A DNA stretch of 64,000 bases from Halohasta litorea (GCF_024494645.1 NZ_JANHDJ010000006.1:62001-126000), one strand, 5' to 3'. Positions 40,133 to 48,957 are shown, numbered from the stretch's first letter. The notes: generated by a model not told the origin, from the sequence alone. Program-made: numbers and translations.

Positions 40133-40792
40133 ATGACGTATATTGACGCTGAAGATCACGAGCACGCTCCCCTGATCGAAACCCGACACGACCGTCTCGC
40201 AACTGAACATGGCCGCGATAACGTCTTCATCACCGAGGTCGACGGCGAGGTCGTCACGCTGATCGGCGACGGAGTGGGCACCATCGATCCACTCGACGTG
40301 TCGGTCACGGCGCTGACGGAGGGCGTCGAACACGACGGCTACCGCGTCGAACCCGCACTCGTCCCGCTGTTCGAAGAGCCGGTTCCGTGGTTCGAAGGCC
40401 ACCACGATCTCTTCGAGCTGGCGGCCGGTGGAACGGGTCGCGTGTGTTCGCTCTCGCCGACCGGTATCGTCTTTCTCGATTTCGGCGCACGGCGCTTCTA
40501 CGAAGATCACATTCAGCGGTACGAGACCGCCGAGGCCGTCGACGGCGTTCCAGTCGTCGCCAGCGAGGATGACGCCCTCGCCAGCGGCGAGCACTCCACG
40601 TGGCTTTCGACCGACGACACGAGTGTCTGGACGTACGAGTACGTCCCCTTCACCGATCCCGTCCAGACGGCGGCACAGCTCCAAGCCCAACTGAACCGGA
40701 TTCTCGAGACGCCCCCGGAGTGGGACGCCCTCTTCGAGTCAACGACCGACATCTTCGAGCGAGAACTCGCAAGCGAACACGCCTCGGCATGA
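40133..40792 (+). CDS. hypothetical protein
   Basis: A 219-residue acidic protein, unrecognised, alpha/beta, with several His near residues 6-30 and a WFEGHHDLFEL segment. The start is 28 bases after box 16. Its stop overlaps the next start by ATGA, so it forms a coupled pair with the zinc-finger gene 40789. No membrane segment. Confidence 0.75.
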   Translation: MTYIDAEDHEHAPLIETRHDRLATEHGRDNVFITEVDGEVVTLIGDGVGTIDPLDVSVTALTEGVEHDGYRVEPALVPLFEEPVPWFEGHHDLFELAAGGTGRVCSLSPTGIVFLDFGARRFYEDHIQRYETAEAVDGVPVVASEDDALASGEHSTWLSTDDTSVWTYEYVPFTDPVQTAAQLQAQLNRILETPPEWDALFESTTDIFERELASEHASA

Positions 40793-41322
40793 ACGACTCG
40801 TTCAAGCAGCTCCTCCACACCAGCCCCACGTGCCCGTTCTGTGGCTGTGCGCCAGTCGATGCGAGACTCGTCGGGCTCAACGCCATCGTCTGTGTGCCCT
40901 GTGCGGAAACCATCCACCTCCACAGCGCAGCGTATGCGACCATCTTCGCCGATGGGACCGCGATCGAACTCTGGGACTACCCAGCGCAAACGAAGTCGTG
41001 GCGACAGGCGGGGGCCACGAACGCCGTGTTCACGGAGCCGAACTACGGTTGGTCCGAACTCACCGACAGCCAGCAGACCGCCATCGCCGCGTTCGTGACG
41101 AACACCCACCGAGACGTACTCAGCCGGCGGCCGCTCGATGAGATCGAATCGAAGTACCTCAAAGCGATTCGGCGCGACCAGACGTACGGGAACGGCGGCT
41201 CGACGGAAGCAACACTGAAACGGTCCATCGACGGGCCGGTGATCCTGACGAGCCAACACCTGTACGCGCCCGATCCGGCGGCGTTTACGGCGACACAGGA
41301 AACGCAGGCAACGTTGTTTTGA
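40789..41322 (+). CDS. zinc-finger protein
   Basis: A 177-residue protein with an N-terminal zinc ribbon (Cys15, Cys18, Cys35, Cys38; a further Cys20) similar to treble-clef or HNH-like starts, but no HNH catalytic residues are evident. The remainder is mixed with a basic patch (KYLKAIRRDQTYG). Coupled by ATGA to the 40133 gene. A DNA-binding role is possible, by inference. Confidence 0.72.
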   Translation: MNDSFKQLLHTSPTCPFCGCAPVDARLVGLNAIVCVPCAETIHLHSAAYATIFADGTAIELWDYPAQTKSWRQAGATNAVFTEPNYGWSELTDSQQTAIAAFVTNTHRDVLSRRPLDEIESKYLKAIRRDQTYGNGGSTEATLKRSIDGPVILTSQHLYAPDPAAFTATQETQATLF

Positions 41323-41324
41323 GG

Positions 41325-41350
41325 ACGGGAGGGGGAACACCCGCCCCCGT
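41325..41350 (+). terminator. GC-rich hairpin after 41322
   Basis: ACGGGAGGGGG pairs with CCGCCCCCGT around ACACC directly after the stop of the zinc-finger gene. It is a possible 3'-end structure. The remaining 110 bases to box 17 show nothing else. Confidence 0.35.
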
Positions 41351-41460
41351 GCCCCTGACGACTGGTTCTAGAAGGTTGCCCCATATTTGTGTGTCGAATC
41401 AATCGGATGACCGACTACAACCCGCCTCTGTAGCGCAATTCACACACATCGTTTAGTTGA

Positions 41461-41490
41461 TGGTTTGTATCTTCCGGGAGTGAGTAGAGA
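41461..41490 (+). promoter_or_regulatory. GTTTNTAG-CCGA box 17
   Basis: TTTGTAT at 41464-41470, CTTCCGG, GAGTGAGTAGAG, 29 bases before ATG 41493. Confidence 0.75.
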
Positions 41491-41492
41491 AG

Positions 41493-41834
41493 ATGTCCAA
41501 AGAGAAAGTGCCGACAGACGGCTTCACGACGGCCCAGCGACGGCGAATCCAACGTGACCTCGGTCGCTGGAAACTCGAACTAGAGCTCCCGAATCGATTT
41601 TCGGACGAGGACCTCGACGAATACCTCCAAGAACTCCAAACACTGGACGACGAAACGCTTGCGTGCTGGTGGACCGACAACGTCGGCGAGTGGGTCGCCT
41701 CGCGAGGCGATCTCGACATTCCGCTCGACGTCGACTTCGACGAGTGGCTCGACGCGCAGTTCGATACGCTCGTTCGCGGCGACACGACGGCGTACGGCTT
41801 CGTCGTGGATGTTCGTCTCCCCCCGGCGGCGTAG
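41493..41834 (+). CDS. hypothetical protein
   Basis: A 113-residue acidic helical protein with a basic stretch near the start (AQRRRIQRDLGRWK, residues 14-27) and a Trp-rich middle. Unrecognised. The ATG is secured by box 17. It is followed after 28 bases by the 41863 gene. Confidence 0.75.
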   Translation: MSKEKVPTDGFTTAQRRRIQRDLGRWKLELELPNRFSDEDLDEYLQELQTLDDETLACWWTDNVGEWVASRGDLDIPLDVDFDEWLDAQFDTLVRGDTTAYGFVVDVRLPPAA

Positions 41835-41862
41835 AACTCACAGAGTGAACCACGACACAACC

Positions 41863-42264
41863 ATGAATTCCGATAACACCCCAGCAAGCAGCACCGACCT
41901 GTACTTCGAGGACGCCCAAACACTCCACGACGAGTACAGCGAACAGCGAGCGGCAATCCGGCGGAAGCAGGCGGCACTCGAAGCTCTCTGTGAACGCCTC
42001 GCGCACATCGATTGTGACCACGGATCTGCCAGTCTCGAGATCGACAACGACGGCACCATCACCGTGGGGATTTCGACGCCGAAATTCCCCGACGAGGTCA
42101 AGTCGATCCTCCACGACTTCCAGTGGCCACGAAAGTTCGCCACTGGATATGACACGATGTCCGAGTGCTTAACATGGAGTCTGAAAACCGACATCGAGAC
42201 GCTGATCGAAGACCACGAGCGGAACCAGCAGACGCACGCTGGCGCGACCGAACAGGCCGCCTAA
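41863..42264 (+). CDS. hypothetical protein with coiled-coil start
   Basis: A 133-residue protein. Residues 15-45 form a likely coiled coil (heptad-like LHDEYSEQRAAIRRKQAALEAL), followed by a beta-rich C-terminal domain. Second in the unit behind box 17. The ATG is preferred to a longer frame that overlaps the previous gene. Unrecognised. Confidence 0.72.
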   Translation: MNSDNTPASSTDLYFEDAQTLHDEYSEQRAAIRRKQAALEALCERLAHIDCDHGSASLEIDNDGTITVGISTPKFPDEVKSILHDFQWPRKFATGYDTMSECLTWSLKTDIETLIEDHERNQQTHAGATEQAA

Positions 42265-42266
42265 GA

Positions 42267-42300
42267 GCGTTTCTAGCCTCCGAAGGGAAGTAGAGAGGAA
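42267..42300 (+). promoter_or_regulatory. GTTTNTAG-CCGA box 18
   Basis: TTTCTAG at 42270-42276, CCTCCGA, GGGAAGTAGAGAGG, 41 bases before ATG 42311. Confidence 0.8.
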
Positions 42301-42310
42301 GATTTGAGCC

Positions 42311-43441
42311 ATGCAAGAAGACGTGAAACAGCGGATTCTGGCGAACCGGAGCGCCGTCGTCGATATCTACCTTTCAGGCGGGAACGGCCGGCTCTACTGG
42401 CCGTGTCGACTCCAGCCGGTCGATGAGTCGATCCCGACCGTCCGCCGCAGCTCCTCAAAGTACATTATCGACTCCGGGTTCCAGGAGGCGGAATCGAACA
42501 CAGACACCCCCGTCAACGCCACGCTCGGTGATTTCACCGGAGAGGCCACCGCGACAACCGAGCCAGCCAGTGAACCGTCGCTGTCCGGAGCGAAGATCAA
42601 CGAGCTCGTCGACGCCGCCTACGAGCGCCGACCTGACTATATCATCCCGAACGACACGGTGAACACGCCCAACGTCGAGATGCGAACGGCAATCGAAGAG
42701 ACCGCCGAGAAGGTTGCGGCGTTTCTCGATCACGTCGATGAGACCACCTTCCCGGCGACCGTGATCGTGCCTCTACAGCCGAATCACGCCCTCCACTTCG
42801 CGTATCTTGCTGAGAACTACCCCCGACAGGCCAAACGGGGACATTTCGCGCTCGGTGGGATGAAGAATCTCACGCCGACTGAGCAAGTGGCCTGTATCAA
42901 GTCCTTCCGCGAAGTCGCAGGATACGCACCGTACGTCCACGCTTTCGGTGTGGGCTCTTCGAGAGTGCTCATTCAGGCCCTGCGAGAGGACCCGGCGCTG
43001 CTCCAGTCGGTGGACTTCTCGACACCACAACACCACGCTTCGTCAGGCCGGATCGCCGGCACCTCGCGAATCCCCATCTATGTGGGGACCGCACAGGGGA
43101 CCGACAGCGCCAGCACCTCGGCGCAGTTGATGTCGGCCGAGTTGGTAGACATCGCCCGGATGCTCTCGCCGACGATGACGAGCGACGAGGACGTTCGCGT
43201 CCGTTGGGACCAGTTCGAGAAGTACCACAAGCGGCTCGAAAACAACATCCTCGACGCAAATCCTGACTTCGAGTGGGAGTTGCTCGAGTCGCGCTATAAT
43301 TCTCTCGACGAACTGCTCGCGACGAGTGACGCCGACGACATCGACACCGACCTCCTTGTGGACTTTCGCGACAAGCTGACTGACCACCTCGATCAGGAGA
43401 CGTTCGGCGGTAGAGCCAACGCGGCTCTCGGCTCCGCTTGA
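42311..43441 (+). CDS. TGT/DpdA-like 7-deazaguanine transglycosylase candidate
   Basis: A 376-residue protein whose motif order fits the tRNA-guanine transglycosylase superfamily, nearer the DNA-acting DpdA branch. IDSG at 53-56; PDYIIPNDT (108-116) as the substrate Asp; FPATVIVPLQP (147-157); FALGGM (179-184); YVHAFGVGS (208-216); and SVDFS (233-237), where Asp235 is the likely nucleophile. The family swaps guanine for preQ0-type bases. Haloarchaeal hosts make preQ0 for archaeosine, so no synthesis genes are needed. A degenerate paralog follows at 43830. Fold is inferred from motifs. Confidence 0.62.
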   Translation: MQEDVKQRILANRSAVVDIYLSGGNGRLYWPCRLQPVDESIPTVRRSSSKYIIDSGFQEAESNTDTPVNATLGDFTGEATATTEPASEPSLSGAKINELVDAAYERRPDYIIPNDTVNTPNVEMRTAIEETAEKVAAFLDHVDETTFPATVIVPLQPNHALHFAYLAENYPRQAKRGHFALGGMKNLTPTEQVACIKSFREVAGYAPYVHAFGVGSSRVLIQALREDPALLQSVDFSTPQHHASSGRIAGTSRIPIYVGTAQGTDSASTSAQLMSAELVDIARMLSPTMTSDEDVRVRWDQFEKYHKRLENNILDANPDFEWELLESRYNSLDELLATSDADDIDTDLLVDFRDKLTDHLDQETFGGRANAALGSA

Positions 43442-43443
43442 GG

Positions 43444-43471
43444 GGGTTTATAGCCTCCAAGGGGAGGTGAG
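43444..43471 (+). promoter_or_regulatory. GTTTNTAG-CCGA box 19
   Basis: TTTATAG at 43447-43453, CCTCCAA, GGGGAGGTGAG, 25 bases before ATG 43472. GGAGGTGA here also matches an anti-16S Shine-Dalgarno sequence two bases before the ATG. Confidence 0.8.
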
Positions 43472-43804
43472 ATGGAGACAAAAGAGAACGAAGAAGTCGG
43501 CGTGAGAACGCGAGTCCGAACTGAGGGCCGCGTGGAAGGCATCCTCGAGCCCGCGTTGTTCGAAAGTCAGATCGACCCCGAGACGGGGCTGTTCTGGGGC
43601 CTCCCAAGAGAGTTTTTCACCGTCGAACGCGGCTCGGTCTATCTCGATGCGAAGGTCGCCGACGAGCTCACCTGGCTCGTCACCAGCCACATCGGTTCGA
43701 CACTCGAGATCACGGCGCTCCCGCAGAAATTCGGCGTCGAAACCGAATACGCGGTCAACCCCGGCTTCTGGGCGGCCACGATCGACGAATCCGAGATCCG
43801 GTGA
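43472..43804 (+). CDS. hypothetical protein between the TGT-like pair
   Basis: A 110-residue protein, unrecognised, with a basic start (RTRVRTEGRVEG) and a beta-rich core. It lies between the two TGT-like genes and shares a transcript with the second. It could be a partner or inhibitor subunit, by position only. Confidence 0.72.
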   Translation: METKENEEVGVRTRVRTEGRVEGILEPALFESQIDPETGLFWGLPREFFTVERGSVYLDAKVADELTWLVTSHIGSTLEITALPQKFGVETEYAVNPGFWAATIDESEIR

Positions 43805-43829
43805 GCCACCGCTCAACGACACATCCACC

Positions 43830-44756
43830 ATGAACGGCCTTTCACAACATATCGCAGACGACGACGACCGGACTCGTATCGCGTCGCGCTCCGATATCAA
43901 CGTCTTCGTGCCCAAGCTCGATGACTCTCGCTACGTGTCGGACTTGGCGGGCGACTATTGGCCCCACCGGTCAGTCACGCTCAAGCAAGCGTGTGAACAG
44001 CCGAAGGCAGTCGAACGAACGCGCCGCCGGACACAGACACTCCGACTCGTCGACAACCGACCACCGGGAAGCAACTTCCCGATGGAACTCTTCGAGACGG
44101 CCGACGACGCCCACGTCGACGAGGTGCTTCCGGCGAGTTACTCCGGGACGGCGAGGGACGCGATCGCGGACGCGGTTCGGCTCTACTCGAACTACGATTT
44201 CCGAACGGAACCGACACTGCTTGTACCGGTTGTTGCGCCGTACGAGCTGACGGGAGCCTGTATCAAGCATCTCCTGTACGAGACTGACCACACGAGCGGA
44301 CTCCGGTCGATCAACAATCCGACCGACTTCGCCGTCCGTGGGCTCTCCTCGCGAACACAGAGCTACGAGCAGTTCAAGGAGATCCTCACGACGATCGAGG
44401 ACGTCCTCAAAGGCGGCGTCAATCTGAACATCCACGCGCCTCACGTCAGCGCCGACCTCGTTCGAATCGTCCGCAACCACAACGGGCTGATCAACTCGGT
44501 GACGCTCCCCCACGACACAGCGGGACTCGCAACCACGGAGTCGACATCGTACCTCTCGGCGAAAGGCACGGAGAATCTGACAGCGGACTCGTGTCCGTTG
44601 GTCCAGTTGGCCGGCGAACTGAGCCTACTCACGAGCGACCTGATCGACGATGACCAGGTGGCGAGCGCACTCGCCGAGTCAAGTATCCCAGAGCTCGCGC
44701 CGGAAACGCCGAAGCCGGACGCTGCGGGAGTCGACCGTCAGTCGACATTCTCGTGA
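43830..44756 (+). CDS. TGT/DpdA-like paralog lacking the nucleophile Asp
   Basis: A 308-residue protein aligned in motif order with 42311: LLVPVV (130-135) for VIVPLQ, FAVRGL (167-172) for FALGGM, LNIHAPH (199-205) for VHAFGVG, and SVTLP (223-227) for SVDFS. The Asp of SVD is a Thr here, so catalysis by this chain is unlikely. This recalls the eukaryotic TGT, where QTRT1 is catalytic and QTRT2 a degenerate partner. A heteromer with 42311 is proposed. The C-terminal 50 residues are a disordered tail. Confidence 0.55.
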   Translation: MNGLSQHIADDDDRTRIASRSDINVFVPKLDDSRYVSDLAGDYWPHRSVTLKQACEQPKAVERTRRRTQTLRLVDNRPPGSNFPMELFETADDAHVDEVLPASYSGTARDAIADAVRLYSNYDFRTEPTLLVPVVAPYELTGACIKHLLYETDHTSGLRSINNPTDFAVRGLSSRTQSYEQFKEILTTIEDVLKGGVNLNIHAPHVSADLVRIVRNHNGLINSVTLPHDTAGLATTESTSYLSAKGTENLTADSCPLVQLAGELSLLTSDLIDDDQVASALAESSIPELAPETPKPDAAGVDRQSTFS

Positions 44757-44829
44757 AGACACCGTGAAGACAGACACAGCCACGTACGACCGAATACACC
44801 ACACAGACGGCCCAAAACACCAGAACCCC

Positions 44830-45333
44830 ATGACAGACGACTCCCCAGAAACTACGTTCACACTCAACGTTCGCCACGAAGGATACCACGCCGATCAGTT
44901 CACACCACACACGCAGATCAACCGGTTTTACCTCGTCGGCTCGGGGACGCCATCTGCGGAACAGCTTGTCGAGGCCTACCTCCATGCGATCGCAGACGCC
45001 GTCATCTACGACAAGCACAGTCTGTCGGACGCTCTACTCAGCGGGATCATCGCCGATAGCGGGAATCCACTCGATATCGAAGTGGTGGACAAAGAGACCT
45101 ACACCGAACACGAAGCGGCCGAGACGTTCGACCTCTATATCTGGGACTACCGGGAGGCAACGCTGGAGAGAGGACGCAGTCACGTCCCAGCTATCACAGA
45201 TCCAACAAAGGAGGAGTTGATCGACGCGGCACAGACACTCGACGAAGAACACGAACGACCCACGACCGCGAGCGACAGCCAAGAACCGCTCGACGGTTTC
45301 GACACTTCCGACGCCGACCTGGATTTCGCGTAA
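44830..45333 (+). CDS. hypothetical protein
   Basis: A 167-residue acidic protein, unrecognised, with a beta-rich start (ETTFTLNVRHEGYHADQF) and a helical middle, ending in an acidic disordered tail. ATG 44830 is preferred; an in-frame GTG at 44764 right after the previous gene would add 22 residues and cannot be excluded. Probably the last gene behind box 19. Confidence 0.66.
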   Translation: MTDDSPETTFTLNVRHEGYHADQFTPHTQINRFYLVGSGTPSAEQLVEAYLHAIADAVIYDKHSLSDALLSGIIADSGNPLDIEVVDKETYTEHEAAETFDLYIWDYREATLERGRSHVPAITDPTKEELIDAAQTLDEEHERPTTASDSQEPLDGFDTSDADLDFA

Positions 45334-45345
45334 TTGCCCCTGTGA

Positions 45346-45374
45346 GTGTTTGTAGCCCCCGAATGAGGTGAAGG
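45346..45374 (+). promoter_or_regulatory. GTTTNTAG-CCGA box 20
   Basis: TTTGTAG at 45349-45355, CCCCCGA, ATGAGGTGAAGG, 26 bases before ATG 45375. A near-consensus copy. Confidence 0.82.
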
Positions 45375-45734
45375 ATGGGAAACATACCAAAGTACCTCAG
45401 AGAAATCTTGGACGAGGCGACCGCCTACTTGGAGGAGGACGATGACATCTCGCGAGTAGGGGCCGCCCACGAGATCGCCCACCAGCACGAATCGCTGGTG
45501 GTGATGGACGACGGCGAGCGCGACGCCCTCGAACTGTTGCGGGACATCCGAGCCATCCACACGTTGTGTGGCGACGAGTTCGAAACGTACCGACAGTACC
45601 GCGACGCAGAGTACGCGGACTCGATTCTCGAAGCGGTCGCGCTTCGCTCGCTCGAGGAGCTGATCAACGTCCATCTCCACGACGAACAGTCCTTCAACAA
45701 GAACGAACCAGCCACGGCGCAGACGGCGAAGTGA
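45375..45734 (+). CDS. hypothetical helical protein
   Basis: A 119-residue, almost fully helical acidic protein, unrecognised, with leucine-rich heptads in the second half. First of five genes behind box 20. The start is fixed by the box and by good context. Confidence 0.74.
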   Translation: MGNIPKYLREILDEATAYLEEDDDISRVGAAHEIAHQHESLVVMDDGERDALELLRDIRAIHTLCGDEFETYRQYRDAEYADSILEAVALRSLEELINVHLHDEQSFNKNEPATAQTAK

Positions 45735-45739
45735 AATCC

Positions 45740-46081
45740 ATGACAGAAGCCATTAACCCCGAAAATCTGCGAGAAGCATACGACCAGACGACCATCCCCA
45801 AGCCGGGGACGCCAGAGCGGAAGCCGCACACCGAGTCGGACGACGAGACCGAGGTCGCGGTGAACGTCGGCGACGTTATCGAACGCCGAAACACGCGCAA
45901 CGGCGGGACGGTCGCCGATGTCAGATACGTCTTGGAAGTGTACGACCACGGCCTCGTGGTGTGGATCCTCGACGACGAACGGTACACGTACTACCCGAGC
46001 GAATTCCTCCGGGAGGACCTGAGTGAGTACGACCTGCGTGTTCACGAGGATCCGTGGGGCCTTCGCGAGGACGACGAGTAG
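45740..46081 (+). CDS. hypothetical protein
   Basis: A 113-residue acidic protein with a beta-rich core (VGDVIERRNTRNGGTVADVRYVLEVYDHGLVVWIL) that resembles small SH3- or KOW-like barrels, though no family is recognised. It starts 5 bases after the previous stop. Confidence 0.72.
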   Translation: MTEAINPENLREAYDQTTIPKPGTPERKPHTESDDETEVAVNVGDVIERRNTRNGGTVADVRYVLEVYDHGLVVWILDDERYTYYPSEFLREDLSEYDLRVHEDPWGLREDDE

Positions 46082-46086
46082 CGACC

Positions 46087-46413
46087 ATGCCAGCCACAGA
46101 GACCGAGTACGGCCGCGGGGGACCCTACCCGAAAGACGGCGAACGGTTCGACCCGATCAACGGCACACCGCCGAACGACTGGAACCTCGACGCCCACCTC
46201 GTCGGCGGCGGAGCCGACACGCCACGCCGAGAGACGGCGCTATGGAGCCACCCAGCCGGCGGGACCATCCGCGTGGTCCGATTGCCCAACGCCGACGAGA
46301 AGCCGTACACGCTCGCCGTAACGGCGACTGGCGAGTCCCGGCGTGGAAAGCGAGAAGCAATCTTCGATCAGGCCCGCGAGCTGATGGGCCGACGCCGCCC
46401 AACGGGCCGATGA
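46087..46413 (+). CDS. hypothetical protein
   Basis: A 108-residue protein, unrecognised, Gly/Pro/Thr-rich at the start, beta-rich, with a basic C-terminus (RRGKREAIF, GRRRPTGR). It starts 5 bases after the previous stop and overlaps the next gene by ATGA. Confidence 0.72.
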   Translation: MPATETEYGRGGPYPKDGERFDPINGTPPNDWNLDAHLVGGGADTPRRETALWSHPAGGTIRVVRLPNADEKPYTLAVTATGESRRGKREAIFDQARELMGRRRPTGR

Positions 46414-47723
46414 CCACGACGTGGCCGATTTCGATCCGGCCGCCGTTCGCAGACGACTGCTGGGCGATCGTTCGAGCCCGCTTTCTCGACGCCCAGTATT
46501 GGGAGGCCGACTCGAAACAGGCGGCCATCGACCAACTGAAAGCCGGCATCGACGACCCACGGAACGTGCCGGGCGAGAACCCTCCGGTGACCCGACAGAC
46601 GGTCGCGATCGATGCTCACGAGGACTTCGCGAACAGCATCACGCTGGACACACTCTTCGAGAACCAAGTCGGGCTCGCGAGCTTTGGAGAAGCCACCACC
46701 GAGGAGCCGTGGTTCAAAGCCCAACCAGAGTGGACCCAACTGGAGCCACTGTACGACGCCGACCGTGTGCTCCACGCGACGAGCGGCGACGGCCCTGCTG
46801 AACACCCCTCGGGGTGGGAGTGGGACTACGCGATTTGGGCGAGACATGCCGGTGACAAAGAGTTCGATATCGTGCTTCACCGCCCAGAGCGATACGAGTG
46901 GACGACGAAGACCGCTGAGACCAGCGAGCTCATCCGGATACTCCAAGGGCGGTGGCACACGCAGGGCAGCGCACACCTCAAGCAGTTCTACTTCGAGAAG
47001 TCTCACGAAGACACGGACGACCCGTATCTTGCGTGGGAGCCAGCCGCGGTCGAGTACCACCCGGAGTCGGAGTCACCGTTCGACCCATCGTGGGACTTCT
47101 GTCCGGGCGCTCCGATGGCGATCAACGGCTGGGAGTACGATCCACACGCCAGGCTGTCGCGTGAGGTCTGGCGAAGCACGACGACGCCGGAACGCCGAGT
47201 CGAACTCCACCACAACCCCAGCGACTACTCGTTTCTGAAGGTGTTCGACAGCCGGGTCTCAGGCGCAGACGCCGCGATGGTGCCGGACGGATTTGACGGT
47301 AAGGTCCAATCGACCACCTCGGCCAGCGACCTTCGAGACAAGGCCGTCCGCTGGATGCGACAGCACAGTCCCGGCGGCGTGGCTCACCCAGCGTTCGACG
47401 CGCAGCTGCTCGAAACACCGGCTGGGTGGGTCCTTGATCGGTCACCGGGCGTTCGGTATGGAACCGAGTTCCACGTCCGCTACCGCAAAGAGACGCCCTC
47501 AGACGAAGAGACAAACGTGTTCATCGAGATCGCCGGGCCGTCGAAAAGCACGGACTTTCGCGTGACACGGATCGAGCAGGTGGGGGAGACCGGCCGGAAG
47601 ACCACCGAGTCTATCCCGACGCCGGAACACTGCTCGCCAGTCGTGGCGCATTCACGATTCCGGAAGTTCGTTCGCTCGAACACGGAATCTCCGGCAGACG
47701 GCCCGACGCGGGCACACCCATAA
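46410..47723 (+). CDS. hypothetical 437-residue protein
   Basis: A 437-residue soluble protein, unrecognised, Trp-rich (more than 15 Trp), with two similar beta-rich halves (each with a W-x-YDP or W-DYAIW segment and an R-x-E-x-H strand), perhaps a duplicated domain. Coupled to the 46087 gene by ATGA. No signal peptide, membrane helix or catalytic motif. Its size and repeated sandwich pattern would suit a structural protein, but this is conjecture. Confidence 0.73.
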   Translation: MTTTWPISIRPPFADDCWAIVRARFLDAQYWEADSKQAAIDQLKAGIDDPRNVPGENPPVTRQTVAIDAHEDFANSITLDTLFENQVGLASFGEATTEEPWFKAQPEWTQLEPLYDADRVLHATSGDGPAEHPSGWEWDYAIWARHAGDKEFDIVLHRPERYEWTTKTAETSELIRILQGRWHTQGSAHLKQFYFEKSHEDTDDPYLAWEPAAVEYHPESESPFDPSWDFCPGAPMAINGWEYDPHARLSREVWRSTTTPERRVELHHNPSDYSFLKVFDSRVSGADAAMVPDGFDGKVQSTTSASDLRDKAVRWMRQHSPGGVAHPAFDAQLLETPAGWVLDRSPGVRYGTEFHVRYRKETPSDEETNVFIEIAGPSKSTDFRVTRIEQVGETGRKTTESIPTPEHCSPVVAHSRFRKFVRSNTESPADGPTRAHP

Positions 47724-47754
47724 GTTCAAACCCACAGCCACGCAGAACACACCC

Positions 47755-48045
47755 ATGACACCACTCACAACGCTTCTCACTCTCGCAATCGGCATTCTGA
47801 TCGCCGGGACCGTCGCGGGGACCGTTGCGTACTCGATGAACTACATGATGCGGGCGGACGACGTCGCCCACCGAATCATCTTGGGGACGTACGTCATCGT
47901 CCCGTCGGTTGGCCTCATCGCGAGCGGCGAGGACCCCACAGTCGTCATCATCTCGATGTTCGTGAGCATCATCATCATCGGGCGCTACACGTTCGGCCTG
48001 ATCAAACCCCGTCTCCCACAGCGCAAACCGACCAACCAGCAATAG
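47755..48045 (+). CDS. small three-helix membrane protein
   Basis: A 96-residue protein with three hydrophobic segments (about 3-25, 39-60 and 63-82) and a basic C-terminus (KPRLPQRKPTNQQ) that should stay inside. The sequence TLAIGILIAGTVAGTVAYSMNYMM shows a GxxxG-like helix. It could be a holin-like or accessory membrane protein; no family is recognised. Confidence 0.72.
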   Translation: MTPLTTLLTLAIGILIAGTVAGTVAYSMNYMMRADDVAHRIILGTYVIVPSVGLIASGEDPTVVIISMFVSIIIIGRYTFGLIKPRLPQRKPTNQQ

Positions 48046-48084
48046 TCACCGGTCGGCCAAGACTTTTCATAGAAACAACAAATA

Positions 48085-48103
48085 CTTGGAAGTAGATTCC
48101 AAG
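48085..48103. repeat. perfect 7-bp inverted repeat
   Basis: CTTGGAA (48085-48091) and TTCCAAG (48097-48103) around GTAGA in the AT-rich 183-base spacer between 48045 and 48229. A possible operator or transcript 3'-end hairpin. Confidence 0.4.
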
Positions 48104-48228
48104 ACCCTACTTGAGCGAAACTATAATACTGTGACATACCTGTTAGTGAGTCACCAAGAACAGAACCAGTCAGATAGGTACAGTGCGAGTCGAAGACCTG
48201 CGCCCCGCTTAGCGTGGATAGGAAACGT

Positions 48229-48750
48229 ATGAACCCCGCAAAAACAGAATATACAATCGCAGTCGAAGAGGAAGTTGCCCTCGAAGCGTTCAGGAACGCG
48301 ACGAGTGACGGAGTCAACATCAGGTGGGTCAATATCGCCCCCATCCACCACCGGACAACTGCTCCGTTAGACACCAAGCGAGCCACACACGAAATTATCG
48401 CAGACATGGCCGCCCTCTGTGAAGAGTGGCCAGAAGACGAGACGACGCTTTACTGGAATCTTCACATTCCGGATACAGACACGCTAATCGACCCCCTCAC
48501 GAGCAGGTCGATTCGCACGCCGGCAGTCTCCCATCTTCAACCGCCGCCTGCCCCGATCGTGACTGCGTGCCAGCGATGGTACGACGACGACAACGAGGAG
48601 ATCGAGGGTGATAGCGACGGCACTCTACTCAAGGGCTTTTTCATCAAGACGACCATCGGCCAAGACGGAACGGTCACTGATGCCGAACTGATCGCGAAGT
48701 ACACCGAGCCCTCAAACAGCAGAGCTGGACTCAACTCACCACCATACTAG
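48229..48750 (+). CDS. hypothetical protein
   Basis: A 173-residue protein, unrecognised, alpha/beta. Upstream bases 48120-48228 contain no CCGA box, only AT-rich stretches (ACTATAATACTG). ATG 48229 is preferred to an in-frame GTG at 48214. It converges with the histone-fold gene at 48790. Confidence 0.68.
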   Translation: MNPAKTEYTIAVEEEVALEAFRNATSDGVNIRWVNIAPIHHRTTAPLDTKRATHEIIADMAALCEEWPEDETTLYWNLHIPDTDTLIDPLTSRSIRTPAVSHLQPPPAPIVTACQRWYDDDNEEIEGDSDGTLLKGFFIKTTIGQDGTVTDAELIAKYTEPSNSRAGLNSPPY

Positions 48751-48789
48751 CGCCGAAACCGCAACTACAAGAGGGTAGTAGACCGGTAT

Positions 48790-48957
48790 CTACAGGTCGC
48801 GCGGCTGGACCGTCTTCCGATCGTTCGCCTCAGCTCGGGCCGCGGCGTCGGAGATCAGTTCCTCGACTTCCGCATCGAGTGCGTCGTAGAAGTCCGCCGC
48901 CACGTTGCTGTCATCCAGGGCTTCCTTTACGGCCGCTTTGACGATTAGGTCAGACAT
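48790..48957 (-). CDS. 55-residue histone-fold protein (DUF1931-like)
   Basis: A short minus-strand frame starting MSDLIVKAAVKEAL and ending RAEANDRKTVQPRDL. This closely follows the short archaeal histone-fold (CBF/NF-Y-like, DUF1931) proteins of haloarchaea, whose single fold is a helix, loop, long helix and short helix; the K-T-V-x-P-x-D-L end is the family mark. It may bind DNA as a dimer. GTTTATATT about 28 bases before the ATG is a canonical promoter. It is divergent from tfb, so both genes share a 209-base control region. Confidence 0.85.
   Translation of the reverse strand: MSDLIVKAAVKEALDDSNVAADFYDALDAEVEELISDAAARAEANDRKTVQPRDL

Noticed and set aside
48120-48180. Short inverted words GTGAGTCAC and similar near 48150 as an operator
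   Set aside because: Too short and imperfect to separate from chance.
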